Shown piece after piece: positions 9,990 through 20,198 of a DNA stretch of 64,000 nt. This stretch comes from Pomphorhynchus laevis (taxonomy: Eukaryota; Acanthocephala; Palaeacanthocephala; Echinorhynchida; Pomphorhynchidae). The position numbers and the translations under genes were made by a program. Each line of letters begins with the position of its first letter. The stretch's first letter is position 1. The DNA is taken from assembly GCA_012934845.2 (NCBI GenBank), contig WNNJ02003411.1, forward strand, positions 1 through 64,000, written 5' to 3'. A model generated the notes under the pieces. It had not been told where the DNA came from. It made no database searches and was given only the letters and a program-made list of their open reading frames with translations.

Positions 9990-10701
9990 GTGAATCTAAT
10001 GTCATGTATTAACGATTCATTAGCATGTGTACATATTATTCTAAATTGCTAGGATGTCATACTATGCGATTTGAGTCAATGGCGTTCATCAAAACATTTT
10101 TTATGGAGGAATGGCCAAAAATAAAGGATGAATGGACTCTTAATTGATCGAATATGCTTGGAGGCGAAATTCGAGCCTTAAGAGTTTATATCGTTTTGGA
10201 AACCTTTTAGACGACAGTAAGGAGTTATTTTGAGTTAAAACATTTCATCAAAATAATATATTTTTGTCATTGATATGGTTAAAAACTAAATTGAACAAGC
10301 CATCCTTAATTGAACGTTATATTTCTCTTCATCTGGTAGTTAAATTAAGCTACAAATTGTAATAGTAGGTATATTCGATTGATGATTCAAATAATATAAA
10401 AAAAATCGGTGTCCATAATTGAAAAATTTGAGAAAAAAAAGTTATTATCTCAAAATATTAATTTTTATCGTAAGATTTTTTACTAACTCTTTCTTGAGAT
10501 ACTTTTTATATCTTATGAACACTTGTCTATTGATGAGGTAGTTAAAGTTTCAGGTCGTAATACACACAACACATTTTTATTTTTAATTTTTATATCTTTA
10601 TTATTAAAAATTAAATATCTCGTAATATGATTATCCTCGTTTAAAAGCCGATTAAGCATGTAAGTATCTTACTAATAGCTTCCTTTATGCAAAATATGTT
10701 A
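9990..10701 (-). repeat. Right arm of the fold-back element (inner part)
   Basis: Reverse complement matches the left arm. The outermost 28 bp of this arm are displaced to 11212-11239 by the inserted LINE fragment. Confidence 0.7.
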
Positions 10702-11211
10702 CTGCCTTAGCCTTTTCGCCAATTCTCGAAAATCCATCATCCTACCCCTACAACGAATAATCAACACCGCCGTTCGAGTGCTCTTTCGTCTCCGTCGCTT
10801 CGACCACACATCCACATATTTGCCCAACTCTCCTGGCCCACCATCCACATCCGCATCAAACTCCGCCTTCTCGTAACTTTTCGTCTCATCGCTGTCGGCT
10901 CCCCATCGTTCATCAACCTTCCTTTCTTAGACGACACTCGCCACACCTCGCTGTCGCTGCGTTTCCGTCATACCCTCTTAATCCACGTTCCTAAATACTC
11001 CAACAACTACGGTCTCCGATCCTTCCTCGTCGCCGCCTCACTCGCCTGGAATCAACTCCCTCTCGACGTCCGCCGCGCTTCCTCTTTTTTCACATTCAAA
11101 CACCTCCTCCGTTCACACCTTCTCGACACCTGATTTACAGTTTTGTTTTGTTGTGGTCATGTAAGCGTGCGCTGGCACGCATTTGCCACGTTGAAATAAA
11201 TGCTTTTTTAA
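10702..11211 (+). mobile_element. L2-like LINE 3' fragment inside the fold-back right arm
   Basis: Encodes the C-terminal tail of an L2-like ORF2 (pieces such as 'NYGLRSFLVAASLAWNQLPLD', broken) and the family's 3' UTR hairpin GCGTGC-GCTG-GCACGC at about 11167-11182. The same 3' end occurs at 21900-21945 and 60500-60550. The left-arm sequence of the fold-back element shows the insertion point exactly: homology resumes at 11212. GC content is clearly higher than the host element. Confidence 0.75.
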
Positions 11212-11924
11212 CTGGAAAAGGCAGTATTTAACTAAACATTACCTTTTCTAATAAATTAAACCAATATACTTCTAATTCAAAATTATTCTTTTTGTTAATT
11301 CCCATTATACGGGTTTCTACTTGTTCACATTCACTTGTTAAATAAAGTTTGCCGCCTTATAAAGATGGAATATTCAATTTTGTAATGTACATATGATATT
11401 TTAAATGTATGATTTTCTTACCGTCTTTGCGTCTCTATTACTCTTGTACTACTGAACAATATTTTCATTATATTACAATACAAACAAAATGATCTTGCGT
11501 TTTTTAACTATGAATTTCCCAAAGTTAGTTTTGCCAATATTTATGATAAATGCGAGATAAATTTTTTACAGCAAAACAGCCATAATTCATCCAAACTAGT
11601 AATTCTCATTTAGAAATAATCGTTGATCAAAAAATGTGGTGTAATATGGTTAATTTTGTGGCTAAAATATATCCTGGACTTGTATGTTAAGGATGATTAT
11701 TTCGTAACGATATGAATTTCAATCCATAGAGTATTTGCTATATTATCTTTGGAATGGTGTATTGTTTAAAAGTACGTCTAATGATAATGACTGTATTGTA
11801 TTATCTGTAAATTGAGACGTACTCTTGCCAATACGAAAATTAATGTGTTTTCCATTGTCCTTACTTGACCCTATTACTGTAATTTTCCTAGTGTTATTTA
11901 TCCTTGCTTAAAACTATAAAAACA

Positions 11925-11998
11925 TCATCTAATAAAGATTAGAGGTCATCTAGAGAAACTGCTATGCTATCAGGTTTTGGGCCTATTCCTGTTAGGGT
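11925..11998 (-). repeat. Short remnant of the AT-rich PLE 3' end
   Basis: AATAAAGATTAGAGGTCAT followed by GCTATGCTATCAGGTTTTGGG matches the inverted 3' ends at 28250-28310 and the plus-strand ends at 47950-48000 and 49740-49810. Only about 75 bp survive. Confidence 0.5.
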
Positions 11999-13890
11999 TT
12001 GAAATTTTAATAAGATCACAATAAAACTTAAAATTTCGCAACTACAAAATAATCGATTTATCGACTAATTAATCGATACAAAATTTAGAATAACATAATT
12101 AGAAGGAATCACTCGTATCAATTTTTAATTCGTTACATCAAAGCTCAAATATTTTAAAATATTTTAAGTGATTATGAAGGTTCGTTAATATTTATTGATA
12201 CTTAATTTTATACATTAACTTTAATTGCAGATTTGATACTTAAGTATCAAATTCGATTTAAAACTGAAAATAGCTTTATGTGTATGGCTACTATTTGTTT
12301 GTATATTATTTGATAGTGATATTATTTTTAATCTTTCTATAATAAAAAATGAGACTAAAATTTGCCTTTCTTTATTTGAACCACACATAATGTATATCGA
12401 CATTGAGTTAGCTGACATTAGCGTACGTTTTTCCTATCACAGGCAATTAAAAACAATTCAAATTTATTAAAAGCTATTAAACAGCTACACAAAAACTGAC
12501 AAATATATATTCGGTTATTTAAATATTCAGCTATTTTATAACATATCTCAATTCTGTATATACATAATCCTTGATTTCGTTTCCTAATTGCATACTTTAG
12601 GTGTGTAATTGTTCCTTTGATTATACTCTAAACAATAATTTTATTCAAATTTTAATTAATATTTTATCTAAAATATATTCTTATGATTAAATAACACGCT
12701 CAATAATTATAGATACTTTGGCAGATAACCTGTAATAAGCTATTTTTTAATGTTGTATTAAATTTATTCTATTCTGTAATTACTGTTTTCTACAAATCAT
12801 ATCATCTGATTCGATGTTTCAATTGTTGACTAAGCTAATTGGAGTTGTGCAAATTGACCTTATTATTACTGCAAACTATTGCATATCTAGCCATAATATA
12901 GTAGTTCTTTAATTTCGCCGATCTAGGTCAATTCATTTAATTTTGTACGTTATTTTTGGTTCACGACAAGGGCATTAATTTCAATGTCCTTGTCTAACCA
13001 TTCGCGAATAAAACAAATATTATTACACGGTATCAGGCTAGTTACATATTTGTTCGTCGTTGCTATTTATTATTTATTAGCATCATCCTTAAGTGAAGGT
13101 CACATGCGTTTCCTGTACAATTTTGCGGTGTGCTTATTTTCATATATGAAGGGCATGACGACTTAGACTAGCCATATTAGATAATTTGCCATTCCGCGGC
13201 TTCGCCAAAACATGAAAATTACCGCAACCCCTGAATTTCGGCTGCCTTTACAAAATAGCTATGGGAGAAAACTGCGGTTCGATCGATACTCTCGTTACAA
13301 GTGTTTTGAGTCATGTGCTAGGAATTGGCGTCACAAAGATAGTATGATTGATTTAATTATGTAATCTTTATGATATATATTTTTAGCCAAACAGAATTGT
13401 ATGAAAATGATCGTTTTACGGCCATTTCACTTTTTAAAGACTAATCATTTCGCACTTTGTAGTTAAAAATGAAGCCTAAATGTCATAATTATGATTAAGT
13501 TTGATGTGGTTTATAATTTGCGAGCTGATTATAATAGTCGACATGGTTTATAATTTGCAAGCTGATTAAATCTTCCAAACTGTTTTATATCATGGAGGTT
13601 AGACTTAATGGCTGAAAATATTCATCCAGAAGACGAGACCCTTTAAATAATACAATGCTAATAGATAATATTCAATAATCGAGAATTCCGCATTTTATTA
13701 TGGACATAGATAATTTTTTGTATATGGGCTAATACATATAACGCTTGCTAATTCTAAAAATATTTATGTGCTAATACATACGGATATGCAAATTCGTTTA
13801 TCCTAAGTATAATTAAAGCTTTATATACCTCATTAAAACTTTGACAACGGTTCCATCCTTATCAATACGTTAAATCAACGGAAATTTGCA
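11999..13890. other. AT-rich intergenic DNA with one small duplication
   Basis: No gene recognised. At 13503-13568 a roughly 37-bp unit containing GGTTTATAATTTGC is present twice in tandem. The frames at 12221-12418 and 12984-13166 show no family motif. Confidence 0.55.
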
Positions 13891-14029
13891 CGTTGTACAC
13901 ACAAGGCCAAAAATCCGATGGTGTCCCATCTATCCCCCTTGTATTCTACGCTAGTCGATCTCGCTCCTGAGCATACTTTTCGTCTTAGTCTATTCAACAT
14001 CGCTCCATTCTTCATAAAACTGATATACT

Positions 14030-14375
14030 CCTGGATATCTTCGATCAATTATCGATCGATATTCTAAGCATTACCGAATCCTGGCAATCTGATTCCGACG
14101 ATCTTGCTATTCGTCGTCTATGTCGCTCTGGTTGTTCTCTAGTTGAATCAGCTCGTCCAATTGCTTCTCATACATCTACTGCTTCTAATCATGGCGGTAT
14201 TGTTGCCATTGCTCGTCACCCAATGTCTACGTAAAATTAACGCCAACATCCGTTACACTTCGTTCAAATTACTCATATGCATATTACCAACTCATTTCCC
14301 TCTTGAAATTGCGATTGTATATCGTCCAGAATCAGTTGACCCCTCACGTATCTTTAACGACCTCACAGATATTAT
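14030..14375 (+). CDS. LINE B endonuclease, N-terminal fragment
   Basis: Reads 'LLDIFDQLSIDILSITESW' with the catalytic E, then 'HGGIVAIARH' (normally GGGVA), one stop, and 'FPLEIAIVYRPESVDPS'. These are standard APE-endonuclease strands of L2/CR1-like LINEs. The reading is cut at about 14380-14400 where the minus-strand LINE A2 begins, and resumes at about 18930. Confidence 0.65.
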
Positions 14376-14456
14376 GTCTAACTGTTCATTGTGTTATTAT
14401 TATACATTCAACAACTTACGAATAGCTGGCTCACAATAAGTTCGTAAATAAATAAA

Positions 14457-14990
14457 TTAGTTATTAACATAAGGAAATGCAACACGAAACATTGCTTGAT
14501 CTATTCGTAGTCTTCTTTTAAAAGTATTAAGTGAACTGCATCCAACGGTGTCTGCATCAAGGTTGTTCCAAAGCTCAACAATTCTTCTATCAAATTGCAT
14601 CGCGCCCAATTTCTGTACTCTGTTTCTTCGAATAGTTAAAGAATGACCGCGAAGAACATTTGAACCACGTAGTTGAACCCTACTCCGAAGAGGGTGATGA
14701 GGACGTTGGAATAAATGCCAAACAAGGCACATATCCATGTACCGACGGGTCCATGTGACGGTCTCAAGTCCTAATGATCTCAGTCTGTCTTCATAAGGCA
14801 GCGACGCTAACGTTGGTGCTAGCTTTGTTGCCCTGCGAAGTACACTCTCTGATTTCTTATGTTCATGCACAGTACGTGGGTATACAACCGGAGCTGCATA
14901 TAAAAGTCTACTCAATACATGTGCTAAAATCAGAGGGCGAAGAGCAGTCGGATTAACGCGAACAAACGCGCGTCGAATCATACCTATCAT
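14457..14990 (-). CDS. LINE A2 ORF2 C-terminal tail
   Basis: 177 codons that continue the RT thumb: 'LRPLILAHVLSRLLYAAPVV', 'LRRATKLAPTLASLPYEDRL', ending 'FKRRLRIDQAMFRVAFPYVNN'. This is the normal C-terminus of CR1-type ORF2 and aligns with the end of LINE A1 ORF2. It is separated from the main RT frame by a short broken stretch at 14991-15050. Confidence 0.7.
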   Translation of the reverse strand: MIGMIRRAFVRVNPTALRPLILAHVLSRLLYAAPVVYPRTVHEHKKSESVLRRATKLAPTLASLPYEDRLRSLGLETVTWTRRYMDMCLVWHLFQRPHHPLRSRVQLRGSNVLRGHSLTIRRNRVQKLGAMQFDRRIVELWNNLDADTVGCSSLNTFKRRLRIDQAMFRVAFPYVNN

Positions 14991-15050
14991 TTTATTGAAA
15001 TTGGCACAAGCCTGATCGGTGTGCTTTTTAGTTGATAAATTAGAGGTAAC

Positions 15051-17414
15051 CTATACTCCTAAATCTTTGTAACTATCGACACTTTCCACAATACAGCCCT
15101 TATATGTGTAACAAGCTGATGTTAGTTGCTTGCGAGCATTACTAATAATACGCATGTGTTTGCATTTCGAAACATTTATCACAAGCTTGTTTGACGCCGC
15201 CCACAACTCCACATTATCTATGTCAGTTTGCAAATTATCAACATCCTCACATGAATGAATGGGCCGCCATATTTTTAAGTCATCTGCATACAAACATGAT
15301 CGAGAGCGAATGCACCCAGGCAAATCGTTAACATAAATGCTGAATAAAAGCGGACCTAAAACTGAACCTTGAGGTACTCCAATATGACATTCTCTAGACA
15401 CAGACAATGACCAATCGACAAGTACTCGAAAGCAACGATCACGAAGAAATTCTCTAATCCAATCAACTATTATGCTTGGGAGTCCAGTATTGACAAGTTT
15501 CTGAAGAAGTAGACCATGATCTACTCTATCAAAAGCTTTAGAAAAGTCGAAGAATATAATGTCTGTATCGGTATAATGTGTCTTATTCGCTGTCCAATCA
15601 AGATGAGCATCAAGCAAATTTGAAACAGTTGAATAACCCTCCCGAAATCCGTGCTGATTAGGGACTAAAATTTTTCCTACACGAAAAAACTCAACCATGT
15701 AGCGATGCACAAACCTCTCCAACACTCTACAGCAAATGCAGGTAATGCTCACCGGCCTATAATTCTCGACGGAAGAGTGATCTCCCTTCTTGAAGTAGGG
15801 AAGAACAATTGACTGCTTCCACACATTAGGAAGAGATCTTTCTAAGATTGACTGGCGAAAAATTGCACAGAGAGGAACGCAAATTGAGCCTGCTAATCTG
15901 CGCAGATAAACAGAAGGTAGTAAGTCACAACCTCTTGAATTATTTGCTTTTAGACGGCGTAATTCGGAATATACTTTAGCTGGCGTTATCAAATTGTCAA
16001 GGTCCAACTCAAGACACGTGTCAGAGTAAGTGTTCAGCACACTAGATTCCATACAAAAAGTTTCATGTTCATTTGCGGGCTCTACTGAAGTGCAATAGTG
16101 TGCCGCAAACTCTTCAGCTAGGTCATTCGCAGAAATGTCATAGAAGTAGTGACAAATCGAAGAATCAACAGCTCCCCTACTTGATAGGTACTGAAAAAGG
16201 ACCTTTAAATCGTATTTACACTTGTTAGCTAATGCATTCTCAAATGCACACCGCTTCTTTCTCTTCAATGAATTGAATAAATTTCTTGCCTGTTTAAAAA
16301 CATCATAACTGCACTCCCCAACTTTGTAGCGATTGAAGATCAAATTACGAGTCCTCAATGTTGAACGTAACTCAGAATCGAACCAGGGAGAATCTTTTCG
16401 ACGTGTCCTGCTTCTAAGTGGAGAGAATAAAATAAGCAGCGACTCTAAGGTTCTCTGAAAGTAATTCCACGCGCCGTGTACTCCAACAACAGCGGGATCT
16501 GGCCAGGAAGCTGTTGAAAGTATTGACTTAATTGCACCTGTGTTGGTTTTGAAAGCATTAACCACTTGATTTTCACGCGGACCTCGAGTTTCTTCTTGAA
16601 ACCTTAACCTAATGATCACTACGCAATGATCAGACATACCGATCGGGGCATCATAACGGATAGCGTTAATAATCTCACTGTTCGAAGATAAACATACATC
16701 TAATAGAGATCTACTGTCACTAGCAAAACGAGTGTAATTTTGGACATGCTGAGTTAAACCACAATAGATGATACACTCCAGAAGGTCATAGGAAGCATGG
16801 TCACAAGTAGGAAAAGCCGTATACGAATTCCAATCAACCGAAGGCATATTCAAGTCACCAAGTATTAAAACATTGGAGGTACCTTTAGAATAAAGTTCTA
16901 CTTCCCCAATCAGTTTATCTGTGGCGGCCAAGGGTGAACGATATACTACCCCTAGAACAAGCGGAGCGGTATGCATGAATTTTACCCGACACCACAAACT
17001 TTCGACTTTATCAGAAGAAGAAGTGCTAAGAATAGTTACTTTCACATCGTTGCTCACATAAAGAATAACACCTCCACCTCTTCCACTTTTACGATCACTG
17101 CGGAAAACCAGATAACCAGGGATGGAGACTTCATTATCAACAATATCATTATATAGCCATGATTAAGTGATAGCAAGTAATTTAGGACGAATTTACTGAA
17201 CACTATATCTCAGTTCATCTATCTTCGATATAAGACTGCGAACATTACCATGGAGTATTTCACAATGCCCCAACATACCTCTGGGAGTATTCCTATCACC
17301 CCTTACACATCCTAATAACCCGGACGCTAAACCATTTAGACTCTGATAGGCATAGTAGACGAGCCCGTTTCGATTACAGAATGCACGCGAGGCGACATGA
17401 CTAGTGGGCTCCAA
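15051..17414 (-). CDS. LINE A2 ORF2: endonuclease and RT (frame-broken)
   Basis: The endonuclease start 'ILHGNVRSLISKIDELRYS' (17193-17414) is out of frame with the 668-codon stretch 15051-17057. That stretch has 'VLGVVYRSP', 'VLILGDLNMPSVDW' (GDLN), 'GMSDHCVVIIRL', then the RT motifs 'YRPVSITCICCRVLERF', 'IFFDFSKAFDRVDHGLL', 'GVPQGSVLGPLLFSIYVND', 'YADDLKIWRP' and 'VINVSKCKHM'. Catalytic residues are intact within the long frame. It stops at 'YKDLGV' just before the tail fragment. Confidence 0.8.
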
Positions 17415-18104
17415 CTCAGCCGGGTGCGTCGCTTCACAATCTGAAAATTTTTCACATAGAGATTTGTTTCTCCTTTAGCAACACGAGATGCTAGTTCCTC
17501 TTTAACCTTCGATAATTTTTTTTCGTTCTGATACATCAAGATCTTTCAGCAGTCGAATATTAGACCCTTTGAGACGGAACGAGTTTCTCAACATTAAGGT
17601 AGCATGAAGTTGGTTATGGAAGACAGCTTTGAGTAGTCGGGGTTTATTATTTAAAGCATTACGCTTACCTAGACGGAAAAGAGCGACAAGTTTAACTTTT
17701 TGGACTGTCTCAATGTCACAGGAGCCAAGTACATGTGCCAGAATAGACCTCAAACTCTGAATGTCGTCATTCAGTCGTGCTTGCGCATTCTCGAAGATAG
17801 ACTCGGGCACATTAGCTAGAATAACTGAGCATCCTCTATTATATATACGCTTATTTGAGATCACCCTATCGAGACCATCACAGGACACAGCAGATTGTGT
17901 ATCTGTACATGCACGTAAGCTGGGTATTTGAGTATCCGTTTTAACAATATTCCGCAAGCTAGATAAGTCTGTCTGGGTATGTGAATCATGAGACTCTAAA
18001 GAACTTGATGGTGACATCAAGGTGACGTGTGCGTTGCCCGAGGAAACGCACTGACCATCTTTGTTTGAGATAGTACGAAATGTCGCATTGTGAGCATTCG
18101 ACAT
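17400..18104 (-). CDS. LINE A2 ORF1 RNA-binding core (frame-broken)
   Basis: Contains 'SVILANVPESIFENAQARLN', 'KLVALFRLGKR', 'KPRLLKAVFHN', 'IRLLKDLDVSERKK', then in a second frame 'KGETNLYVKNFQIV'. Every block has its counterpart in the LINE A1 ORF1. The L1/CR1 ORF1-type RRM plus C-terminal domain is the likely fold. Confidence 0.6.
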
Positions 18105-18386
18105 CTTCGGTGTATCACTTTGTTAAATCGCTTCATCAGACAGAATATATTTCGAGACTTCGTCATACGGTCTTGACACTGAATTTGGAGTTGAATAGGA
18201 AGAATGCAAATATCCCCACTTCCAAATACGGGATGCTACAGGTCCATCGCTGCCTACATAAGCTCCAGTTGTCCGAGTTCGGTTGTCAATATGTAAAGAA
18301 AGATCGGGATAAGGACGATCAACGACAACGCATGTAGTCATATCGTTCGTAGTCTGTGATACTTTAGGGACTGTATTTTCAGCAAT

Positions 18387-18659
18387 TTATTGCAATTTGC
18401 GATCGTTCGTATTCTCATAAAGGGGAATAACGCAGGCAGTCGTATAATCATTAACCTGTGCATCCACAGGAACTATATTTTTAAGAGGATGTTGAGCTTT
18501 GGAAGAGGATATTTTATCGTCCATGAGAACGGTTCGACTGAGAGATTGGTTATGTGCTTCTTCAAATTCGACCAAACGTCTTCTCAAAATATTAAGCTCC
18601 TTCACAGCACAAAAGCCACATAAATAAGCATCATCGGAATTCTTTTTTAACTTGCTCAT
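18387..18659 (-). CDS. LINE A2 ORF1 N-terminal part
   Basis: 90 codons from ATG, beginning MSKLKKNSDDAYLCGFCAVK. The CxxC pair suggests the start of a small zinc-binding domain as in many CR1 ORF1 proteins, followed by a predicted helix ('ELNILRRRLVEFEEAHN'). The RNA-binding core lies downstream in another frame. LINE A1 lacks this part. Confidence 0.5.
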   Translation of the reverse strand: MSKLKKNSDDAYLCGFCAVKELNILRRRLVEFEEAHNQSLSRTVLMDDKISSSKAQHPLKNIVPVDAQVNDYTTACVIPLYENTNDRKLQ

Positions 18660-18929
18660 TCAAATAGTGGTCCAGGTGTCACACAAATCATTCGAACATT
18701 GGACTTCTTAGCTTTAAGCTTCGATGTTTTTCGTGTCATTATGTGTTTTGTTCCGCTGGCAAGTTGTTTTGTAAACAATCCAATTGTAATCCAATTTGTG
18801 ATGTATGTGTATGTATATTAGATTGTAATTTGCTAGAACAGTTATATTCTTCACTGATTTGTATGCTTATTAGAAACCAAAATTTTTTAAGGAATTTTTT
18901 AAAAATTTGTTAAAATTTTTTTTATACTC

Positions 18930-19595
18930 CTTCTTTTGTTCTCGGTGACTTTAACATTCGTCTTGATCGGCCGGCTGGCTCTGACTATATCACTTTAAGT
19001 AATCTTTTTTCTGATTTTAACAATAAATTACTTTCAACAAGCCCAACTCATATTCTCGGCGGTGCTCTCGACATCATTGCTGTTCCTAACTGCTTCAATG
19101 ACTATACATCCTTGTCAATTACTGATCCTGGTTTATCCGATCATTTCCTTGTCACTTTGGCTCGTCCCTATCCTCCTTATCCGAATCCGCCATTATCCAC
19201 ACCAAGTCGACCCAGGAAACTTCTCGATATCTCTATTCTCTGCACAGCCTTACTCAATTCTTCACTCTTTTCACTTCCTCTTAACTATTTCTCCCGATGA
19301 TCTCAGCATTCTGTTTGATTCTGAACTTGTGTCTATCATCAATAACTTTCTGTCTAGTCAACTCCGACGTTCTCAGTGCTTATACCATACTCCCTGGTTT
19401 GCTTCTGACTAGTATTTCTAAGCGTCGACTCCGTCACTCTTTTCGTGTGTATAATCGCTTTCTTAAACGTTCTCCCAACTCACTCTCTCCAAATCTCCGT
19501 GATTCCTACATTTCTCTATGCCGGTCACATCTCATTCTTGTACGTACTAAATGTACTATCTTTTGGCGAAGTCAAATCGAGTCATCTTCCAACTA
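18930..19595 (+). CDS. LINE B endonuclease, C-terminal fragment and linker
   Basis: Starts 'SFVLGDFNIRLD', then 'PTHILGGALDIIAV' and 'DPGLSDHFLVTL', which are the remaining APE active-site motifs (D, N, D/H). The linker has 'LRHSFRVYNRFLKRSPN' and 'SKRRLR'. It continues the 13900-14395 piece; the interruption between them is the 4.5 kb LINE A2. Confidence 0.65.
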
Positions 19596-19601
19596 AAATC
19601 T

Positions 19602-20124
19602 TCTTCTTCTTCTTCTTTTTTCTTTAGCCTTTTTCCCGTGTGTTGGCGGGGTCGGCTCTCATGGAACGCATCCTCCATTTGCAACGATCCGAAGCCAGAT
19701 CAGGGTGTAGTCCAGCATCTCTTAGATCCTTGTGCAGCGTGTCATACCATCGCTGTCTTGGTCGTACTTTGGGGCGTTTGCCTTTAAAGTCTATTTTCAA
19801 GCCTGCCTTTGCGATGGAACCGTCATGTGCCCGTAGAGTGTGGCCAAACCAGCGGAGACGGGCTTCTAGCATTTTCTCACTGATAGGCATCACACCGTAT
19901 CGTCGGTAAATATCATCATTGCGAACCCGATTTAGGAGACTAAAACCGCTTGTCCATCGAAGCATCTTCGTCTCCATGACAGCGAGACGACGTTCCGCTA
20001 TCTTTGTGATAGGCCAGCATTCTGCTCCATAAAGAGCAATGGGACGAATAACGCTTCGATATATCTTTGACTTTATGCTATCCTTCATTTTGCGGTCGCA
20101 CATTATGCCAGTTGTAGCACGCCA
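19602..20124 (-). mobile_element. RTE-clade LINE 3' fragment with 16-bp target duplication
   Basis: A 5'-truncated insertion into LINE B. The flanks are CTTCCAACTAAAATCT (19586-19601) and CTTCCAACTCAAATCT (20125-20140), one mismatch in 16. The 3' tail on the minus strand is (GAA)n. Its coding part (19624 to about 20110) reads 'IYRSVIRPIALYGAECWPI', 'KMLRWTSGFS', 'RLRWFGHTLRAHDG', 'DRCKWRMRSMRADPANTREKG', a standard RTE-type C-terminus. Confidence 0.85.
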
Positions 20125-20136
20125 CTTCCAACTCAA
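19624..20136 (-). CDS. RTE LINE RT C-terminal region (fragment)
   Basis: An open frame of about 165 codons covering the RT thumb and C-terminal domain of an RTE-clade polyprotein, with the stop next to the poly-GAA tail. The upstream end is fused by insertion to LINE B sequence at 20124. No catalytic YADD box is included, so it cannot act alone. Confidence 0.75.
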   Translation of the reverse strand: MSWKWRATTGIMCDRKMKDSIKSKIYRSVIRPIALYGAECWPITKIAERRLAVMETKMLRWTSGFSLLNRVRNDDIYRRYGVMPISEKMLEARLRWFGHTLRAHDGSIAKAGLKIDFKGKRPKVRPRQRWYDTLHKDLRDAGLHPDLASDRCKWRMRSMRADPANTREKG

Positions 20137-20198
20137 ATCTCATTGGAAAATCTTAAACTTAATTAATTTCACGATCATATACTCCTTGTAATATAAAT

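Larger units (their letters stand above)
8994..11239. mobile_element. Fold-back / long-TIR DNA transposon, TA target duplication
   Basis: The left end begins ATGTTTAGTTAAATAC and the right end finishes with its reverse complement, each flanked by TA (8992-8993 and 11240-11241). The left arm (8994 to about 9715) is an imperfect inverted copy of the right arm (about 9990-10701 plus 11212-11239). The right arm is split by an L2-like LINE 3' fragment. Landmarks shared by both arms include the CAGCATATTCG block and 'ATTGATGAGGTA'. The centre (about 9716-9989) has a purine-rich GGGGAAGAGG stretch. No transposase is visible, so the element is non-autonomous. The TA duplication would fit Tc1/mariner-type mobilisation, which is an inference. 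Confidence 0.75.
14400..18920 (-). mobile_element. CR1-like LINE A2, nearly full length, inserted in LINE B
   Basis: Read from about 18920 down to 14400: zinc-finger-like ORF1 start (18387-18659), ORF1 RNA-binding core (17400-18104), endonuclease and RT (15051-17414), and RT tail (14457-14990). The 3' end carries ATAATAATAA at about 14393-14403. ORF1 and ORF2 are related to LINE A1. About four frame breaks make it non-coding as a whole, so it is older than A1 but younger than LINE B, which it splits. Confidence 0.8.

Noticed and set aside
12984-13166. 60-codon frame with a hydrophobic stretch
   Set aside because: Random hydrophobic translation of AT-rich DNA; no conservation evidence and no neighbours.
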